Shown: piece by piece, positions 41,659 to 57,200 of the stretch | Layout: every line of letters begins with the position of its first letter | Numbering within the stretch: the first letter of the stretch is position 1 | NCBI RefSeq assembly: GCF_902150065.1 | Contig: NC_043983.1 | Location: 9,532,821-9,596,820, forward strand | From: Myripristis murdjan | Lineage: Eukaryota > Chordata > Actinopteri > Holocentriformes > Holocentridae | Reading direction: 5' to 3' | Length of the DNA stretch: 64,000 bases | Translations under genes and position numbers: made by a program | Notes under the pieces: model-generated | Told to the model about the DNA's origin: nothing | The model's input: only the letters and a program-made list of their open reading frames with translations | Databases searched by the model: none

Positions 41659-42257
41659 GGTGCCTCTTAGTCTCTAAGGCTAGGGCTGGGGTTAGGTATG
41701 ACGTCTCCAGTGATGGTGCTCTTAGGTTCACAATCAACTCTTGAGTAGAACGATGAAGCTTGGCCAGAAAATAAGAACCAAAGAGAACGGGCAGGTTTGA
41801 AGAGAGCTTCAAGTATTTGTGTTATGACGGGGTGACTCAGGGTTCAATGCTCTGCCCCCTGCCGCTAAGCAATTACCCTTGTGTGGGGCGTCTGGGGTTA
41901 CGGGGAGAAGTCAGTGCTACCACACAAGGAGCTAGCGTCTGCTCTCAGGCCCTGTTACAGACTAACCTCCGGATATCAGCTGGGATCAAGAATGTGGCTG
42001 ACAATTTGAGCTACCTTTGTGTTTGTTGTAATGGCTGTATTCTCCCATCCAGCTAAGGTAAGTCCACATTCATTCAAATCAAAATCACAAGAAGATAAAC
42101 TTGTTTTGAAGTGTAGAGTTCACCAGCTTTAAAATATGACAGCCCAATAAAAAAGGTGAGGAAATCTGTGAAAATGTGGCAGTTGAAGTTCCATCTTCCG
42201 TGTTTGCATCAGTAGGTTTTGTTGTGGAGCTGCTGGGAGTGCGTGTGCTGCTGGTGA
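40220..42257 (-). other. Predicted atf6 3' UTR
   Basis: No coding frame was recognised. It contains poly(T) at 41138-41157 and an interrupted CA run at 41593-41656. The assignment to atf6 rests on the polyadenylation signal at 40214. Confidence 0.45.
41593..41656. repeat. CA microsatellite with CACG interruptions
   Basis: A CA run of about 60 bases interrupted by CG steps lies inside the predicted atf6 3' UTR. Confidence 0.9.
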
Positions 42258-45200
42258 TTATGCCGAGCCCATGAGCACCCCGACGGGGGGCGTGGCCTGG
42301 CCGTCGCTCGGGGAGGGCTGGTAGAGGGTGTCTGTGTGGTTGACCCGGAGCAGTGGTGGGATGGTGGAGGACTTGATGTGCAGGATCCTGGTGTCTGTGA
42401 CTTCACAGTCAATCTGCATCATCACCTCGAAGTCCTTGTCTCTGATTATGCTGTCTGTGTTGGCAGAGAAAGGGAAAGGTCGTTAGTTCACACACCAGAA
42501 AAAAAGAAGTTTAGTTTATTTTGTCTTTACTCAATGAGAAAACACAGGTGCTAAAATGCAGCAATAACACTCAGATAAAAAAAATAAATGAAATGAAAAG
42601 TAGATGAGATAAAAAAAAACACATCAAGTTACGAGCAAGACATTAGAGGCTTTAATCAACACAAGACAAAAACATGGCTTGCCAAACTGTTCCCATTACT
42701 CATTCTTGTTCCACCTCATCCTTATTATTGGCCGCAGTTTCTGTCAAGCCTCATGTTGAGAAATTTGAAATGATAACAGGCAGTACTCAGGGCGGGTAGG
42801 TAGGTTAAGCTGCCCTTAACCTACATATGGGTGCAGGTGGGGGTGCAGATGGAGGCCAGAGGTGAGTCATATACTGGCTTTGTCCTTCATAGGGATAAAC
42901 AAAACGGCTCTAAACAAGATGGGGACATGCAAATTTGAGGAAAGAAAAGAAGAAATTCTGGCAAGAGTGAGGAAGAGAGAACGCAATCACTGATGAGTCA
43001 GGGTTTTGTGTCTGAAAAATCCCCGGGGACTGCAACACTGCAGATGGCACAGGTCAGCACAATGGGGGAAAAAAAAGCTTGTTATCCAACTTCAAGGATA
43101 AATATATTTTCACAAAAAGGTCATCTTGGAAGTTTGAGTTACAAACAAGTCATTACTCTGGTTTATCTTGGGGTTTGGGAACATGGGAAAACTATATTGG
43201 ACTTAAGACAATTTGGTGTGGTCCATGGTTTGTGGTATCCCACAGCCTAATTTGATTTCACTATGCCGTGGGGATGGCTTGGGAAGAACATTTTTGCCAG
43301 TGGACATACTTTAAATAAAAAGGCTATTAACAATATGTGTAAGGATCGCTCCATGCCTGTTATAGTGAATTTACATTTGCACAACTATATGGCTTCTTCT
43401 ATGAGGCTGACTGAGTTGAGATGGTCCAAGTAGGGCGATAACTTTCCCCATATGGAATGGACAAGACTGACACACCTCAGTCAGGTTAAGTCAATTCTCA
43501 TATGATCCAGAAAGGGAGCTGAATGTGGTTTTAAAAACCTGAGAGCACTGAAAGTTGATTAAATTCTGCAGTGTTTTTCCAGAGACACCTGCCCAAGACA
43601 TTAGCTTCCTCTGCCTCACTATAGGGTTTCCATAAACGGGGGAGGCAGGAGGAATTTATCAGATGGTGCAGTGACTATAGGATGGCTCCTTCTGCAGCCT
43701 GTGTATGACTCTATCTATTGCTGAACTTCCTCTTTTGCACCTGGAGTGGGCCTGGACCTTTTCAAAAGGTTTCAGCATTTACAAAGCATCTCTAGAAGTC
43801 TTCCCCTGGGTTAGGGTTTTACTCATTGTCACGCTATGTCCATCCCAAATAGGGTTTCTGTCTGAAATAGAGCCAGAGAAGTTAAGCGAGTTTCACACTG
43901 CATAGCTGTATATCTTGAGCCAGAGTCAGAGTCACAGCTGATGGGGCAGACTGTGACCTCTAACCTGGTTTTTCCAGTTCAGGTTTCTTACACTGTTGCA
44001 CAGCCAAGCCTGAGGATTTTCTTTCAGTATAGATATTCTTACTGGAACACTGCATTACAAACCTCAGAGCAACAGCAACGATAGATTGTCAGTACAAAGT
44101 GAAAAACTGCCACGTTGATAATTCAAGTTCCCAAGAAGAAGACACAGACAGACACTCTTGAAAGACGACTAACACTCCGCCCCATATGAGTCCTCACACT
44201 GGTTGCATCCATCTTTCACCAAATTCCCAATTATGTCTAAATTCTAATCAGCCAACTGCTTGAGAGACCTAAACAGTGAGACAGGGAACACACAAACACA
44301 GCCACGAGGCCCAACTTCAAACAGCAGGTCTTTGAAGGCGCTGCCAAAACCAGCCCTCCTGCTCTCCTTCTACTGGTGCCATCTGGAGATGTTCCAAAAA
44401 GTTCCTTCCTCCCCGGCATTTTCTGTGACACTGAGTGAGCTGCTGCGTGCTGATAAAGCCCGTAGGTCTGACAACACTACATTAGAGGAAACTTGAGAGG
44501 GCATCTTGGGAGGACGGTGACTGCCAGTTTGGCATGAAGTCTGGGGACATGTTTGCCAAGGAAGCTTTGTTTACACCAGAAAGGAAGCAATTCATCAGCA
44601 AGTATAATTACAGAATTACCAGCGGCAATTTAGGTCAATAAAAAGCAATGGGGATCTAACAGGATGCCAATTAGGCCACTTAAATGTTCTAATAACCTAC
44701 AGAATTGTCCGTTTTCCCTCTGAAACTTTACGTCACGCAGGAATAATGCCCAACAACTAAATTAGTGGGTCACACTGCAATAGACTGTGTAAGCAATAGG
44801 TCAACAATTAGCAATATTATCCCATTAGGAAATCACCCCACATCTTATAGGCCATAAAAACTGCTTGTGCATATAGAAACAATGAAGTCATTGAAGGCAG
44901 CACAGGTTAGACAAGGATCTTGATAGAGTTGCAAGGATTAAACATCTGGGCTGGTCAGAGTGCAGTCGAGTTAAGAGCACTGGTGGGGATGTTCTGTTTA
45001 GATTAGAGGAGTAGGAAAATCTGACCCCCAACTCTTTCAGTGCTGAGCAGAACTACCCTTGAACCCCTGGTACAAACTGTTAGCTACAGTAGAAATGCAT
45101 TACCTCAAACAAGTAAAAATAGACTATCGTGCGTCTCCCATGGCCTAACCACCTGTAATCAAAAAATGATGTCATCTTCAAAACATTCCTCTCCTCTAAG

Positions 45201-48200
45201 CGTGTCACCTCCAATTGATTGAGCTACTTTCAAACTCTGAGGATCATTAAATAAACACACCCTTCACTCCTTATAAGGAGCCAGTGCTCAGCCAGAGATA
45301 TTTTGAGAGCAAATCTAAGAGGTTAAGGTCAAGTAACTTTAACAGAACCCCTGATCCGTGGACATGCAGTCAGACAGAAACAGACGATGGCCTACATCAA
45401 AGTCTCAATCTCCAATGCTCAGTTATTGACCGGGACAGACCAAACGATTGCTCCCGATTAGCAAAGCCTGTCCACCTCCTCCAGATGAAAGCCATTTAGT
45501 CACTGGAGGAAGGAGGCATTCCTGGAGGAGAACGGGAGGGAGCTGGAAAGAATTATCCTCCGCTGTGGAGCAATCATGCTGCAACAAGGGGACTGAGTTT
45601 TTGCTTTTCAAAAGGTCTCGCCCAACTAAAGATGTACATTTGCACTTAATCACTTCAAAGTTTCAAACAAAGACTACATAAATCTAGAATGCTACTCGAA
45701 AAGTGTCATCTGTATGACACATGGAGCTATACAGTGTAAAGGGTGGGAGGACTGTGTGGGGGCTCTGATACTTGAGAACCAACATCATCCCTTGCTAAGA
45801 GGTAAAAGCTTTCTGCTATGTCAGCCTCTGCTGGCTTGCTTTTAAACAACAATCCTCATTGTCAAGTCAAGGAAGAACTGTCAGGGGAGAGCAGTTCTAG
45901 CACATGAAGCTGAGGCTACTGTATGCCATCTACACTACCATCAAAACGCTGTTTCCCCTCTCTCTAAATCACAACACATGATCAAGCCAGCACATTAGAT
46001 GCAAACAAACTAGAACAGTTGAGATTACCGAGCAAAGGCCTCAGGAAAGAGCACAGAAGCACAATGTTTTGATTTTGTGGGTGGCTGCATGCATCCATAA
46101 GAGATTATGCAAATTATAACAAGAATTTTCCAGACCCAGTATTTCTCCCTGAATGCCACTATTGTCTAGTATTAGGAGTTCACTATTAACCATTATTTCA
46201 ATTGGTCATCTGACTGACATAGCCCATAGCATTCTTCCCTGACAAGATGGACCAAGAACAATGTTTACCTTCATCAGTCTTCATCTCCGAAATGTGACCC
46301 CTTCCTAAAAGGAAAAAAAGCGTTTACCAGTGACCCTGCCTTCCCTGCTGACTAAGAGGCTCATATTCCACTGACTCACTCCAGTCAGAGCCGGCTGAAA
46401 CACTAATCAAATCAGCTGAAACATCCTGCTGCAGGGAGAGGCAGGGAGATAAGTGGGAAGACAAGGGGATCAGTGATAAAAATGCCTGTTAAACAGCCAA
46501 AAACAATACGCTAATGTATGTCTAATTGCTCACACCCTGCATAAACCCAGTCCCTTTTGAGAAGGTCTCCTTCCAGATCAGTTCACTGCCCTGAGCCCTG
46601 CAGCTTGGTGAAAATCAAGTCGCCTGATAATTAAGTCTGCAATGTTGGCTATTTAAGTGGACATAAAAGACTTCTCTCCAGTGCAGTTTCCAGTGACCTC
46701 TCTCTGAAATAATGCATCTATAATCCTGCAGAGAGAAGGACTACAGAGACAGGTTGTGATGATCTCATGGAAATCAATGCCAAATGAAAATGGACACCCC
46801 GCTGATTTTTTGGAAACATTTTTGGCTATAAGCACACCAGTGGAACACCAAGGTTCTTGAAGTGTTCAGATACTGGGGTTTCATGAACAGCAATGCTAAA
46901 CATATTTTCTACAGTTTAATTGTAAATCAAGTGAACTCTGTTTTGAAATGAAAGAGAATGGTAGTAACCTATCCTCATTAAAGAAGGTAAACACATGGAG
47001 GTAAACATTGTTCAGGGGTGAGGGCAAATAAAAAGACTGACAGCTTGTCAAATGAGCATGTGGAAAATACTCCCACGCCAACAGTTGCCACCCCACACCA
47101 TCCAACTCACCCATTAAGAGCACACTTCACCATCACAGTGACAGGCTGTGGATGATAACTGTCCTCTTAATCATGAAGCAGTTATTAGGTCACATCATGC
47201 ACTCTCATCTACTCACTTCTCTTCTTATCTGTCAAATGAGTGGTCTGATAGAGATCTTGCAGTTCCAGTGCCAATTGTTCAAAATTATGGTGATATTGAG
47301 AGCTGGCACAGTAAGTTTCAGAGAGGAAATAAAGCTTTTTTTGCATGTGCATATTTGTAAAGTTGATAAATTGCTAAATATAGCTGAGTGTATAATCAGC
47401 GGTTGAAGGAACGTAATAGAAGTTTTATTATTGCAAGCCAGGAAGGGTTCTGAGGAAGGAGGGGAATAAAGACCTTGCACTGGCAGGACACCAGATGTCA
47501 AACAAACTACTTGGCAAATAAAGTTAACAGAAAACTTTTAATAGTTAAGTAAGAAAGGCAACATACGTAGTATTTCTAATGCAGGAAATATGAAAGAAAA
47601 AAAAAAAAACACAACAATGAGGCAGGGTCAGTATCACCTAATTAAGCTTGATTTTTTTTATTTATTTATTTTTTTTCTATTTTGGCACAAGATATTTTTC
47701 CTCATAAGTGTGTGGTGCCACATGCAATGCATTCTTGCAGGGAGAGGTGCTGTTGAATTCGCTCCAAGTTTGCCTTTCATCTGTAACATGGTTCAGACTG
47801 AGCAGCCTCTCCAGCCTTTGGATAAGTCTGTGCTGCAGTTCTTACCGTTTATGTTCATGGCTGGCAACACCACAGACATCTTGGGTCGGCTTCCTTTATT
47901 GTGGCTGGTGGCAGGAAGCAGAAGATGATCCTGAGAACAAAGGGGAGAAGGTTATTAGGAGTACACAACTCCGGGAAGAAAAATGAAATGTTTCGGTTTT
48001 GTGCATTCTGGTAGTTCCTGCTCAGTTAACCATTTTCTGGTGTTGAACTCACATCCCTAAAGCTAAAACCTACTCAACAGATTTGATTAACAAAAGGTCA
48101 TAGCCAAAGGTGATAATTTACATGAAAGCCTCTCACACCACAGAAGCAAATCATTCCTTTTGTGAGTCAAACTGTTCCCATATGAGCACTTTTCTCATGC

Positions 48201-51200
48201 CTTAGTTCAAACACTGGAAAACAAAAGCAGCACAAACTCCTCTGACGCTAATGTCTGCACCTTGAGCAGTTTGGGGGCATTTCACATAACAACACTTATT
48301 ATTTCATCACATATTTTTAAGATAACACTAGTTATTAAACAGCATGGCAGTTCAGGTAATACAACAATTAAGTGAAATGAAAAATGTAAGATAAATCAAT
48401 GAACATGTGTGGAATATGCATCTACGTAGACAAGGGAAGGAAAGGCTATAATCTGGGTGACTGTCATCTGCTCAAAAAGAGTTGCGGTGAGGAAGAATGC
48501 TAGTGTGTGAACAAACATGTGTGAGCCAGTTCTCCTGACGTTCCCTACACAAACATACAAAGACACAAAACTCACTCAAGGCCACACGTTTTACAGTCAG
48601 TTCCAACTAGACACTTCCATTTTCTCTCCTTTTCCATCCATACAACTAGATGCCATGAAAAATTTGGATCCAAATTCAATCATGTCGACGCTACCCCATA
48701 TGAGGACAGACGTGGAAAATCTGACAACATTTCTCTTTGTATCTGGAGTGAAGAGGGCCATGTGGAAAAGAGTTGCTGCTATTAATGACAAAAGAAAAGA
48801 CCAGAGTTGAGAAGAGAAAATAATGAGTCAAGTATCTCTGTAGAGAAGCCATCTCTAATCTGATTCTGATCTCTGTCACCAAGGAGACTTGTGCTTTCTG
48901 TTCCACTAAAGATAGTAGCCTACCAACTGCCACAGGAAAGACTAAAACGCTGTTACCTCCATTAAACTTTGTTGCCAAAACTCTCATGAAATTACAAGGG
49001 AAGCTGCTACAGTGACAGGAAGGAGGATGCTCTGAGATTGAGAAAAGTTAAGGGATTACAGAGAAGACAGGAAGAAGAATGTATAAAATTGTAGACGGAT
49101 ACATGGAGATAAGAGAACTGAAAGTAGAAAAATACATGCCTAACCAAGTCAACAGTTGCTGCTTCAAGCTTGGGTAAATTTTGGCCCGTTGATAGCACTG
49201 TGGCAGGCCAGTGAGTTTCATTTTGTGGAAATTGGAAATCAGTGCAAAAAACACATCATTTCCAAAGGTTAATCGAAATTGACATGGCAGCCTCCCAGAT
49301 ATTAAGTGTGAAAATCAGGGCCCTTGTTGGCCTGGTGGTGTTGCTGTGGTAGGCCATTTAGATTTCAAAACACCCGACCCCAGTGTGAAAATCCATCTTT
49401 CCTCCAAATTTCACCCATAACAGGTCAGCAGAGGCTTAGGCTGCATTCACACAGGATCCAGGAATGCCTGAAAACCAGTCCTCCCATTCATTTGAATGAG
49501 AGTAGTGTGTTTAGGCTGCAGCGGTGCATGGCGCAGCGGTTGTGGCCATTCACATGGCAATCAGACTCAAGGGGTGGCTGTGTAATGACACGCCCACATC
49601 TCCACCAAACCCTGCGGTAAGGTGCTAGATTGCCAGATTCTGCGTGAAAGCAGCCTTAGAACTATGATGGACAGACTGAGCCCAATTCATAGTCCATTCC
49701 CCAAAATCTTTGATTGTGGGGGACAATGAGACTGAGCGAATATCAAAAAATCAGCATGAGCAGGGTGTACAAGATAGCTTGTATATTATACAGTACACCA
49801 CTTTGCTATTGCTGTAATAATAACGTATTCTTCATTTTGCCTGGTCAAGTACAGGCTTCATTAAGATGACAGGCCAACTAAAATTTAACATTAGCAGGTA
49901 AAGAGTGGCTTGTTTACCTTGTACTTAATGCTGTCAGAGTCAAGGATATGTTGTGATATACCCTGCATGGCACTTTAGATATACAAAAAATGACCACCAA
50001 AAGTAATGTGCTAAATGTAAAAAAGGAGAAAACAATTGCCTGAATTTGGGGAGTGGCAGCGGGTAGGACAGCACCAACCATACTACTGCTCATCATTAAG
50101 GACCTGCAGGCTCGTGAAGCTGACAAAACGGCTGTAGCTGCCATGACAACAGGTACATTTGCAGGATTGGATTGGATGCAGTCCATGGTAAAAGCAGCCA
50201 GTGTTTCCATCACCTCACCTCAGCACATACTTACATAAAGCCACAGGTGCTAAAACAACCAAAGAGGACAAGCAAGACCATAAAGTGACGATAGCGTAAC
50301 AACAGCTCCACAGTTTTGTTGAGAGTTATGTTTTCCATCATCTCAACCAATTTCACACTTAAAGCCGCAGGTGGTATCTGTTGAAGTGTTAATGTCGCCA
50401 TGACCTAAACATGACCATGTCGGAGCGTGCAACATAGAGGATGACCTCACGTTGCCTGAAAGGGCACCAAGAGGCCATAACAAACCCTACAATAAGATTT
50501 TCCCATTGGAGTCCAGAGGGACCAAAGTTAAAAAAAACTGGCAGTCATTGGCTTTCAAGTATAAACAAATTTCAAATTCAAACCAGAGCTTTGGCAGTTT
50601 TGTAATAACATCATACCGAGTGGAACAAAAACAAAAGCACTACCCTAGCTGAAGACACACACCCTGAAACACAAAAAAACAAAATAAAGGCTAATAAACA
50701 CATAGGAAAAACTAGTAAAAGTCTGCAAAAATTAAAAAGGTCACTGTCAAAAGTGGGCTGGTAATATGCGAACTCATCATGATGTTCTAGAGTTTGCTCT
50801 GTAAACGACTTTCACTATTCAACACTCACTGTGCCTCTATGTTAACCTAAACCACGGCTTATTTGGAATCCCCCTTGAACAAAGTAATTGCAGATGTTTA
50901 TTTTCCTTTAGTTTTTCCTTTGGTGTTGATTTTGTTTTGATTTTCATTTTCATTTCACCATCACTTCAGTTATTTTTTTAACACATATGTTTAGTTTAAC
51001 TGTAATCTCCTGCTGGACAGAAGAACAGTTGATTGTACCTTTTTCTCTAGACTGATAGAAAAACTTCCTGTGGCATGGTCATGATATCTTGGTCCATTCA
51101 TTGCAAAGAGATTTGTTGTCCACTCTCACTTCAGCAGCAATTAAAATTTAGTTTCAGTTTTTCTTTTTCTTTATAAATATTTATTCTAGGTTACAAAGAT

Positions 51201-54200
51201 GTTTTATGTTACTTTCCGTTTACATAAATTGCAAAATTCTCATAGCCCATGCAGTTCAAAAGCTGCCAGAAAATGATCCTGTAATGGTTCTGACCCCGGG
51301 TGCACCATTGTCCCCGATGTCACCGTGCCAATTCAGAACCAAACTCACTGACTTTATCGGTGACAAGAGGCGCTGATCTTTAACCACATGCCCAAAGAAC
51401 CCTGGCAACTGTAAGAGCTTAACATCACCCAGAGTACCAAGAGGTGCCGAGTATGACAAGAAACAGGCCAGTCCCATTCTTCTGCTCAACAGAGCTTGAT
51501 CCAGCCCTTTGGGACAGTGACCAAATTTGTTTTTTCAGGGATCATGTCTTCACCTCGGTTGACAGCAATGAGTAATTCAGATTTACAAGACTATTTTGAG
51601 CCGAATTAGTCATTTGCAATTATTACTGTTCCAACAAAGTCGTTAGTCGGAAGCAGACTTTCATTTCTTGACACAGCTCAGAGTGACAATAAATGAAGCA
51701 ACAAGTGACTCCAGGGATGGAAGAAAATACTGGGTTCATGGGCTTTTTGAAACTCCAATCAGAACTCATAGGAAAAAGTGATTGTCGCTATTAGTTGTTC
51801 ATTTTTAGCAAATTTGCTTTCCTTTCCTTCCAGTTAGGACTTGATGACAGAGGCATGCAAAGGCGTTCTATATCAAGGGCAGGGAACCGCAGGTCTTAGG
51901 GCATACATGGACCCACAAGAGCATTTGATTCAGCTTGCAAGGCAATTCATCAATTAAAAACAAACAAGCAAAAAAGGCACTCGAGTGCTCTAGGAAGAAA
52001 TTATGTTTTCTGAGATAAAAGAAAATAACATAAAAAGTAGAGCAGCATGTCTTTCTGGCTATATACCTGTCACCGAGAATATATGGCAGCTCCCAAAACT
52101 GCTTTGGATCGTGAGCCATCCTCGGCAGCTCCACGGTATGTTCTGTCTGAACAGCTTAACTGGTTAACACGGGCTCCGAAAGGAATGCTGAGGATTTTCT
52201 TATTCTGAGGAGACATGCACTAAAGTTTGCATCTCTGTTTGGGACAACCTACCACTGTGAGCAGTTCTTTTCAAAAATGACTCTTGCAAAGACCTCTGCT
52301 TAAGCCAAACACTGAAAACCAGCTCTGAATAGCATCATCATCACTGTAGTCTGACATCAGATTTGCCAAAAAGAAGCAGTTCCAGCCATCACATTAATGC
52401 CAGTGTGAAGTTCAACCAATAAAAAGCATGTTAATTTAATCATTATTTTTTGTTATTATGAATATTGAATTATTGATGTAAGTGTTGTGATACATTTTAA
52501 TTTAATTATTTTGTATGGCCCATACAGACACCTTTTAAAGAAGCAAAGATGGTGCTCACAGAAAAAAAAAAAGAAAAAAACTCAATCAAAGAATTCTGTA
52601 TGTATGCGCTGTCCGAGACTATTCATATCAAGTCCACAGTCTCAAATGAAGGAACAAGGACAGCTGAATAAAGACAACATGTACTAATGGTGGCACATGG
52701 TCATGTCAGAAATTCTAAAACATGGTCTTGATGATTATAAATGGACCACGGCTCGGCTACAGAGGGGGACCTACACCCTTGGGCGTGTGCAGAGGCGCAA
52801 CACTTCACCCGTGCCACCACCCTCCCCTTTCCTCTCAAATCTAAACCTCAACAGGGAGGTGAGAGCTGCTGAATGATGCTTGTGTTCCATGCAGTGGGAC
52901 TATGCAGGCACTATGAGGCCAAGTCACTGATGATTTTACACCAGTACTACGTCTGGGACCCAGCTTTTCACTTGTCCTCGTAAACGTGTCCGTTTCCTTA
53001 ATAAAAGACAGCAGCACATCCGCTTTTCATATTCATTTCATGGATTTTTTTTCTGCATCCACTTTTCATCTTCATTTCATGTATTATTTATAATTCGTAG
53101 GCCATTCTAGTTGTATTCAGTGAGGCAGTTTTCACAGCCAGCTCAGGAAAAGGAAATTTACAGACAAATTCAACTGGAATGAAAGCTGATTTGAGTTAAG
53201 CTATGAATCCTTCTTTTGAAATCTACCAATTTTACTTATGTAATCAAGCTTAACATTATGTCAGATTCTGTGTAGGAACAAGCAACGACGACTCCTGCCA
53301 AATTTATGTTTTCACCCATGGCTGAGTTACAGAGATGAATGTCTTACATGTCTTACACACTTACATTTTCAGCACGTCAAAGTATTCCCTTAAACTTCCA
53401 TGCACCATACTAGACTAGACATGGTGCAAACTATTATTGCACGAGTTGAAACTCACCCTGCGGAAAGATACCACGTAGAAGGTGTCACCACGACGATTGA
53501 GCTCATCAAAGAAGTCACTATAGGTTCGGTGAGGTGCGTAGTACACTTGCAGCTCACTGCCAGGACTCCTGTTGGGAGATGGAGAACAACAAGGGGAAAC
53601 ACAGACAAGCGGGGAAAAGGAAGAAAAGAGCAATACTATTAGAAATGATGGATGAGAATGAGTTTTGTGTCAAAAAAATCATGCTAAGGAAAAAAAAAAG
53701 ATACTGTTTGTCCCATTATTTTGTTCTCTCCAGGGAAGAATAGCCACTTGTAACAACATTTGGACCACGGGACACAAAAACAAATAAAATTCTTTTTAAA
53801 TGGGTTAGCAGCTCCTTAAAACAGGGTGAGGAAAGTTTCACTGCAGCTTTTACAGACTGCCACCCCTGAAGCTGTCGAGTCCAATAACATCCTCACCTCC
53901 ATCATATCAGCAGTGAGCGACACTGAATGGCTAACACCTGATTTTGTATCAAACGGACTGCACCTGCACAATATAAAGTGTCTGTAGGGGTTAATAATCC
54001 TGATAGAGACACAGATCCCATTACTGAGTGACGCTCATTTTATACTTTCACCCACATTTCTACACTGGTATATAGTCATCAATAGAACAAAGGATTCATT
54101 TGTGGCAGAGAGCACAGTAGTGATCTGCTGGGGGTCATTTTGTTACATCTCAGCGGAGTCCACATTCCCAGCAACCCACTGGCATGACAGACAGTAGAGG

Positions 54201-57200
54201 CTGAGGGGTTTGGCAGAGACTGCAACTGTGGCCAAGGCTCCGTGAATAGCTCTAAATATGATTTATACAGTGGGAAGGTCAAGGACGTGAAGAGAAAGAC
54301 CAAAATGCAACCACTGTGCACAGCAATACCACCTCCCTCTGGGACATGCATGGTACAAAATGCCATGCTTGGACGTGATTTTCCGCATATTTTCTGATTT
54401 CACACAGCGCCAACCTATTGCCCTGCAGAGGTTAGCTGTTGAGAGCGATTCGGTCTGCTGTCCTGCAAATCGTACAGTTTAACAGCCAGACTTACGACTG
54501 GGGGAAAAAAAACGTAAAGAAACTCGTAGCTCTGTCAGACTGACCTAAAACTACACAGTCCATCAGAAAATGCTCTTACTGTCTGCCAAAACCCTATGAA
54601 GCCGTGTGCCTGGGTCAAACCTTTAAATTGCTGTATCATAAATTGATCAGACCATGCACAGGGAATGGGGCGAGATACAGAAAAAGCTGGACGAATAGCA
54701 GGAATGTGAAATGATAGCAAATTGTTTAAAGAAACAACAACTAATCCTGTAAAATTATATCCTTGTATAAATTGGTCCATTACTCACTTTTCCTCAGCGG
54801 TTTCTGTGTATTGGACTGTCACAATCTGGGCTCTGTCAGCCTCCTTATCCTCCGTTTTCTGTTAGAAAAGAAAAAAAAAGGAGAGGAAAAAAGGGAGCGT
54901 TATCAGATAGTGTGTATATTCCCATTAACAAATCATTAGAGAGAGCAGGATAAACTGATTATAAAAGGAAATATAAAATATAAATACAGACTGGCGCTCA
55001 CTCAATACACTGAGGTTGATCACTGATCTAAAAAAGCTGGAGGATAATTAGAGCCAAGCTAAACGTCCACAAGCAGTAATGTTTCAAGTCAACACACACC
55101 TTCCCATCACGGAGTTCTCCCCTGACAAATCACATCTTGTTTAGTATTCATCAGACCTGTTCTGTGAGATCTACGGAGGGGTTGTCCTCGGTTTGCCGGG
55201 ATGGATTGCCCTCATTAAGAACAAAGGCTTAGGGAAATGGCTGGCTGTCAACACTACTCAAAAAATGACTTAAACATAAGCATGTGTAGAATCATTCAAA
55301 TGAGTAAAAATATAATCAAACAGTCCTGATGTTTTGGTACTACCAAGTTGTTGGGATTCACTTGAAAAATGGTGTTTTAATAATGTAATGGTCCAAAGTG
55401 AGTGTGTATGCATAAGCGAAGGGTGAACAGCTGCTCAGCTCACGTGGAAAATAATAACTGTGATCTACATCTACCTTTCCATATGCATGCATTTGAGTAA
55501 AGAGCAGTTGTTCATTCAATGTCCAACAGCTGTTAGATTGGACAGATTAAAAAAAAAAAAAAAACAAGCAAAAAAAGCAAAAAAAAACAAAAAAAACAGA
55601 GGCACTAATCCCACCGCTCTCCTCTAAGTGTTGTTTACTTTCTCAGGGCTGCCGGATTAAACTCAGTCCAACAGGGAGAATGAGAGACATACAAAAGGAA
55701 GGCGCGAGGAGAGGTGAAACAGTGGTGAGAGAGAAGCATCGGTTTGCCAAAATTCGCTTTGTACTGAAAGTCAGGCTGATCTCCAAAGCTGCTTAAAATG
55801 CAGTTAGAATTGAAATAATAAGAAATTCTCTATTAGTTTTACGGCTGACTAGCAGGATTTCAGTTTAGTTGTTGTTTAACTTTAAGAAATTGATGCTCAT
55901 CCATTTATTCATTGTCAAAAGACAGGTAGTAATGGAGTTTATAGCTGCCGCATCATTTGGTTCAGCAGCGATGTGCAGTTGTGTGTCATCCGCATAACTA
56001 TGGAAACATAAATTGTGTTCTCTGGTGATGTCACCAAATGACAGCATGCAGAGTGAGAATAATAATGGACCAAGGCAGCTCCCTTGTGCAACCCCAAAAC
56101 AGATGTTATGTCTCTCAGAAACATGATTTTCAAAGACTGATGTAAAAACTTACTCCCTTTGATGTACGTTTTAAACCAGTTTAACACAGTTGGAAAGACC
56201 AACCAACTTTTCAAGATGGCTGATCAGGATATCATGGTCAATCATATCAAACACTGCACTTAGGTATAAGAGGACAAGAGCTGAGACCTTATTTTCATCA
56301 GAGTTTAGTCTGAGGTTGCTGATTATTTTAGTAGGAGCAGTTTCAATACTGTGGTATGTTCTAAAGCCAGACTGAAATTCCTCCAGGATATTGTTTTCTT
56401 AAAGAAAACAAAGAAACTATTTTTTCAAGTATCTTACTAATGAACTGAAGGTTGGATATCAACCTATAGCTGATTGTATGACTTATATATGTGGCTAGTG
56501 TGTTTGTGGTTTTCATTGATAAATAGTAAGATTTTATTATCTAAAAATGAAATAGTGTTCTTTGAAGGTATTGCTCAATGAATGTGAAAGAAGCAGCTAG
56601 AGAAGGGTACTGGCCCATCAAAAATCTCTGCTAGTACTGAATGTCATGTACATTTCTGATATGGTCCTAATCTGTGTCTTTCTGTATGTTAAAACAAGTT
56701 GGTGTGACTCACCAGGATGGTCCTGGTGGGTTTGTGGTGGCTGTTACTCATACGCCTGGATTTGGTCTTCTCCACTTCATAACGGTGGACCCAGCCCCTC
56801 AGCTCATGAGCCAACCTGCCAGTCAAGGTTTTCACAAGTGTAAATCAGACTCTTTTTAGGTCCCAAGTGATTTTATGGTTTTAAGCAAAGTGAGACATCA
56901 AAACAAGGACATCAGTCCTTTATAAATATTAATTACTGACTCTATGCACTTGGTCCTGTTGATGGGAGGCTGGCAGGGGGGAGGGGGTCTGAGGAAGCCA
57001 GGATCCTTAACCACCACCAGGGCTTTATCTTCAGAGCTAAGATAAAGAAAGAAAAGCAGAGAGAGAGAGAGAGTGATGAGAACACTGAGAGGTGATATGT
57101 TTATGAAGCAAGCCTGATGTTCTGAAATCTTTGTATGAATTGTATATAACAATCTGTTAACAAACACTTTCCACATGTTGAGAATATGCTCTGAATTCAA

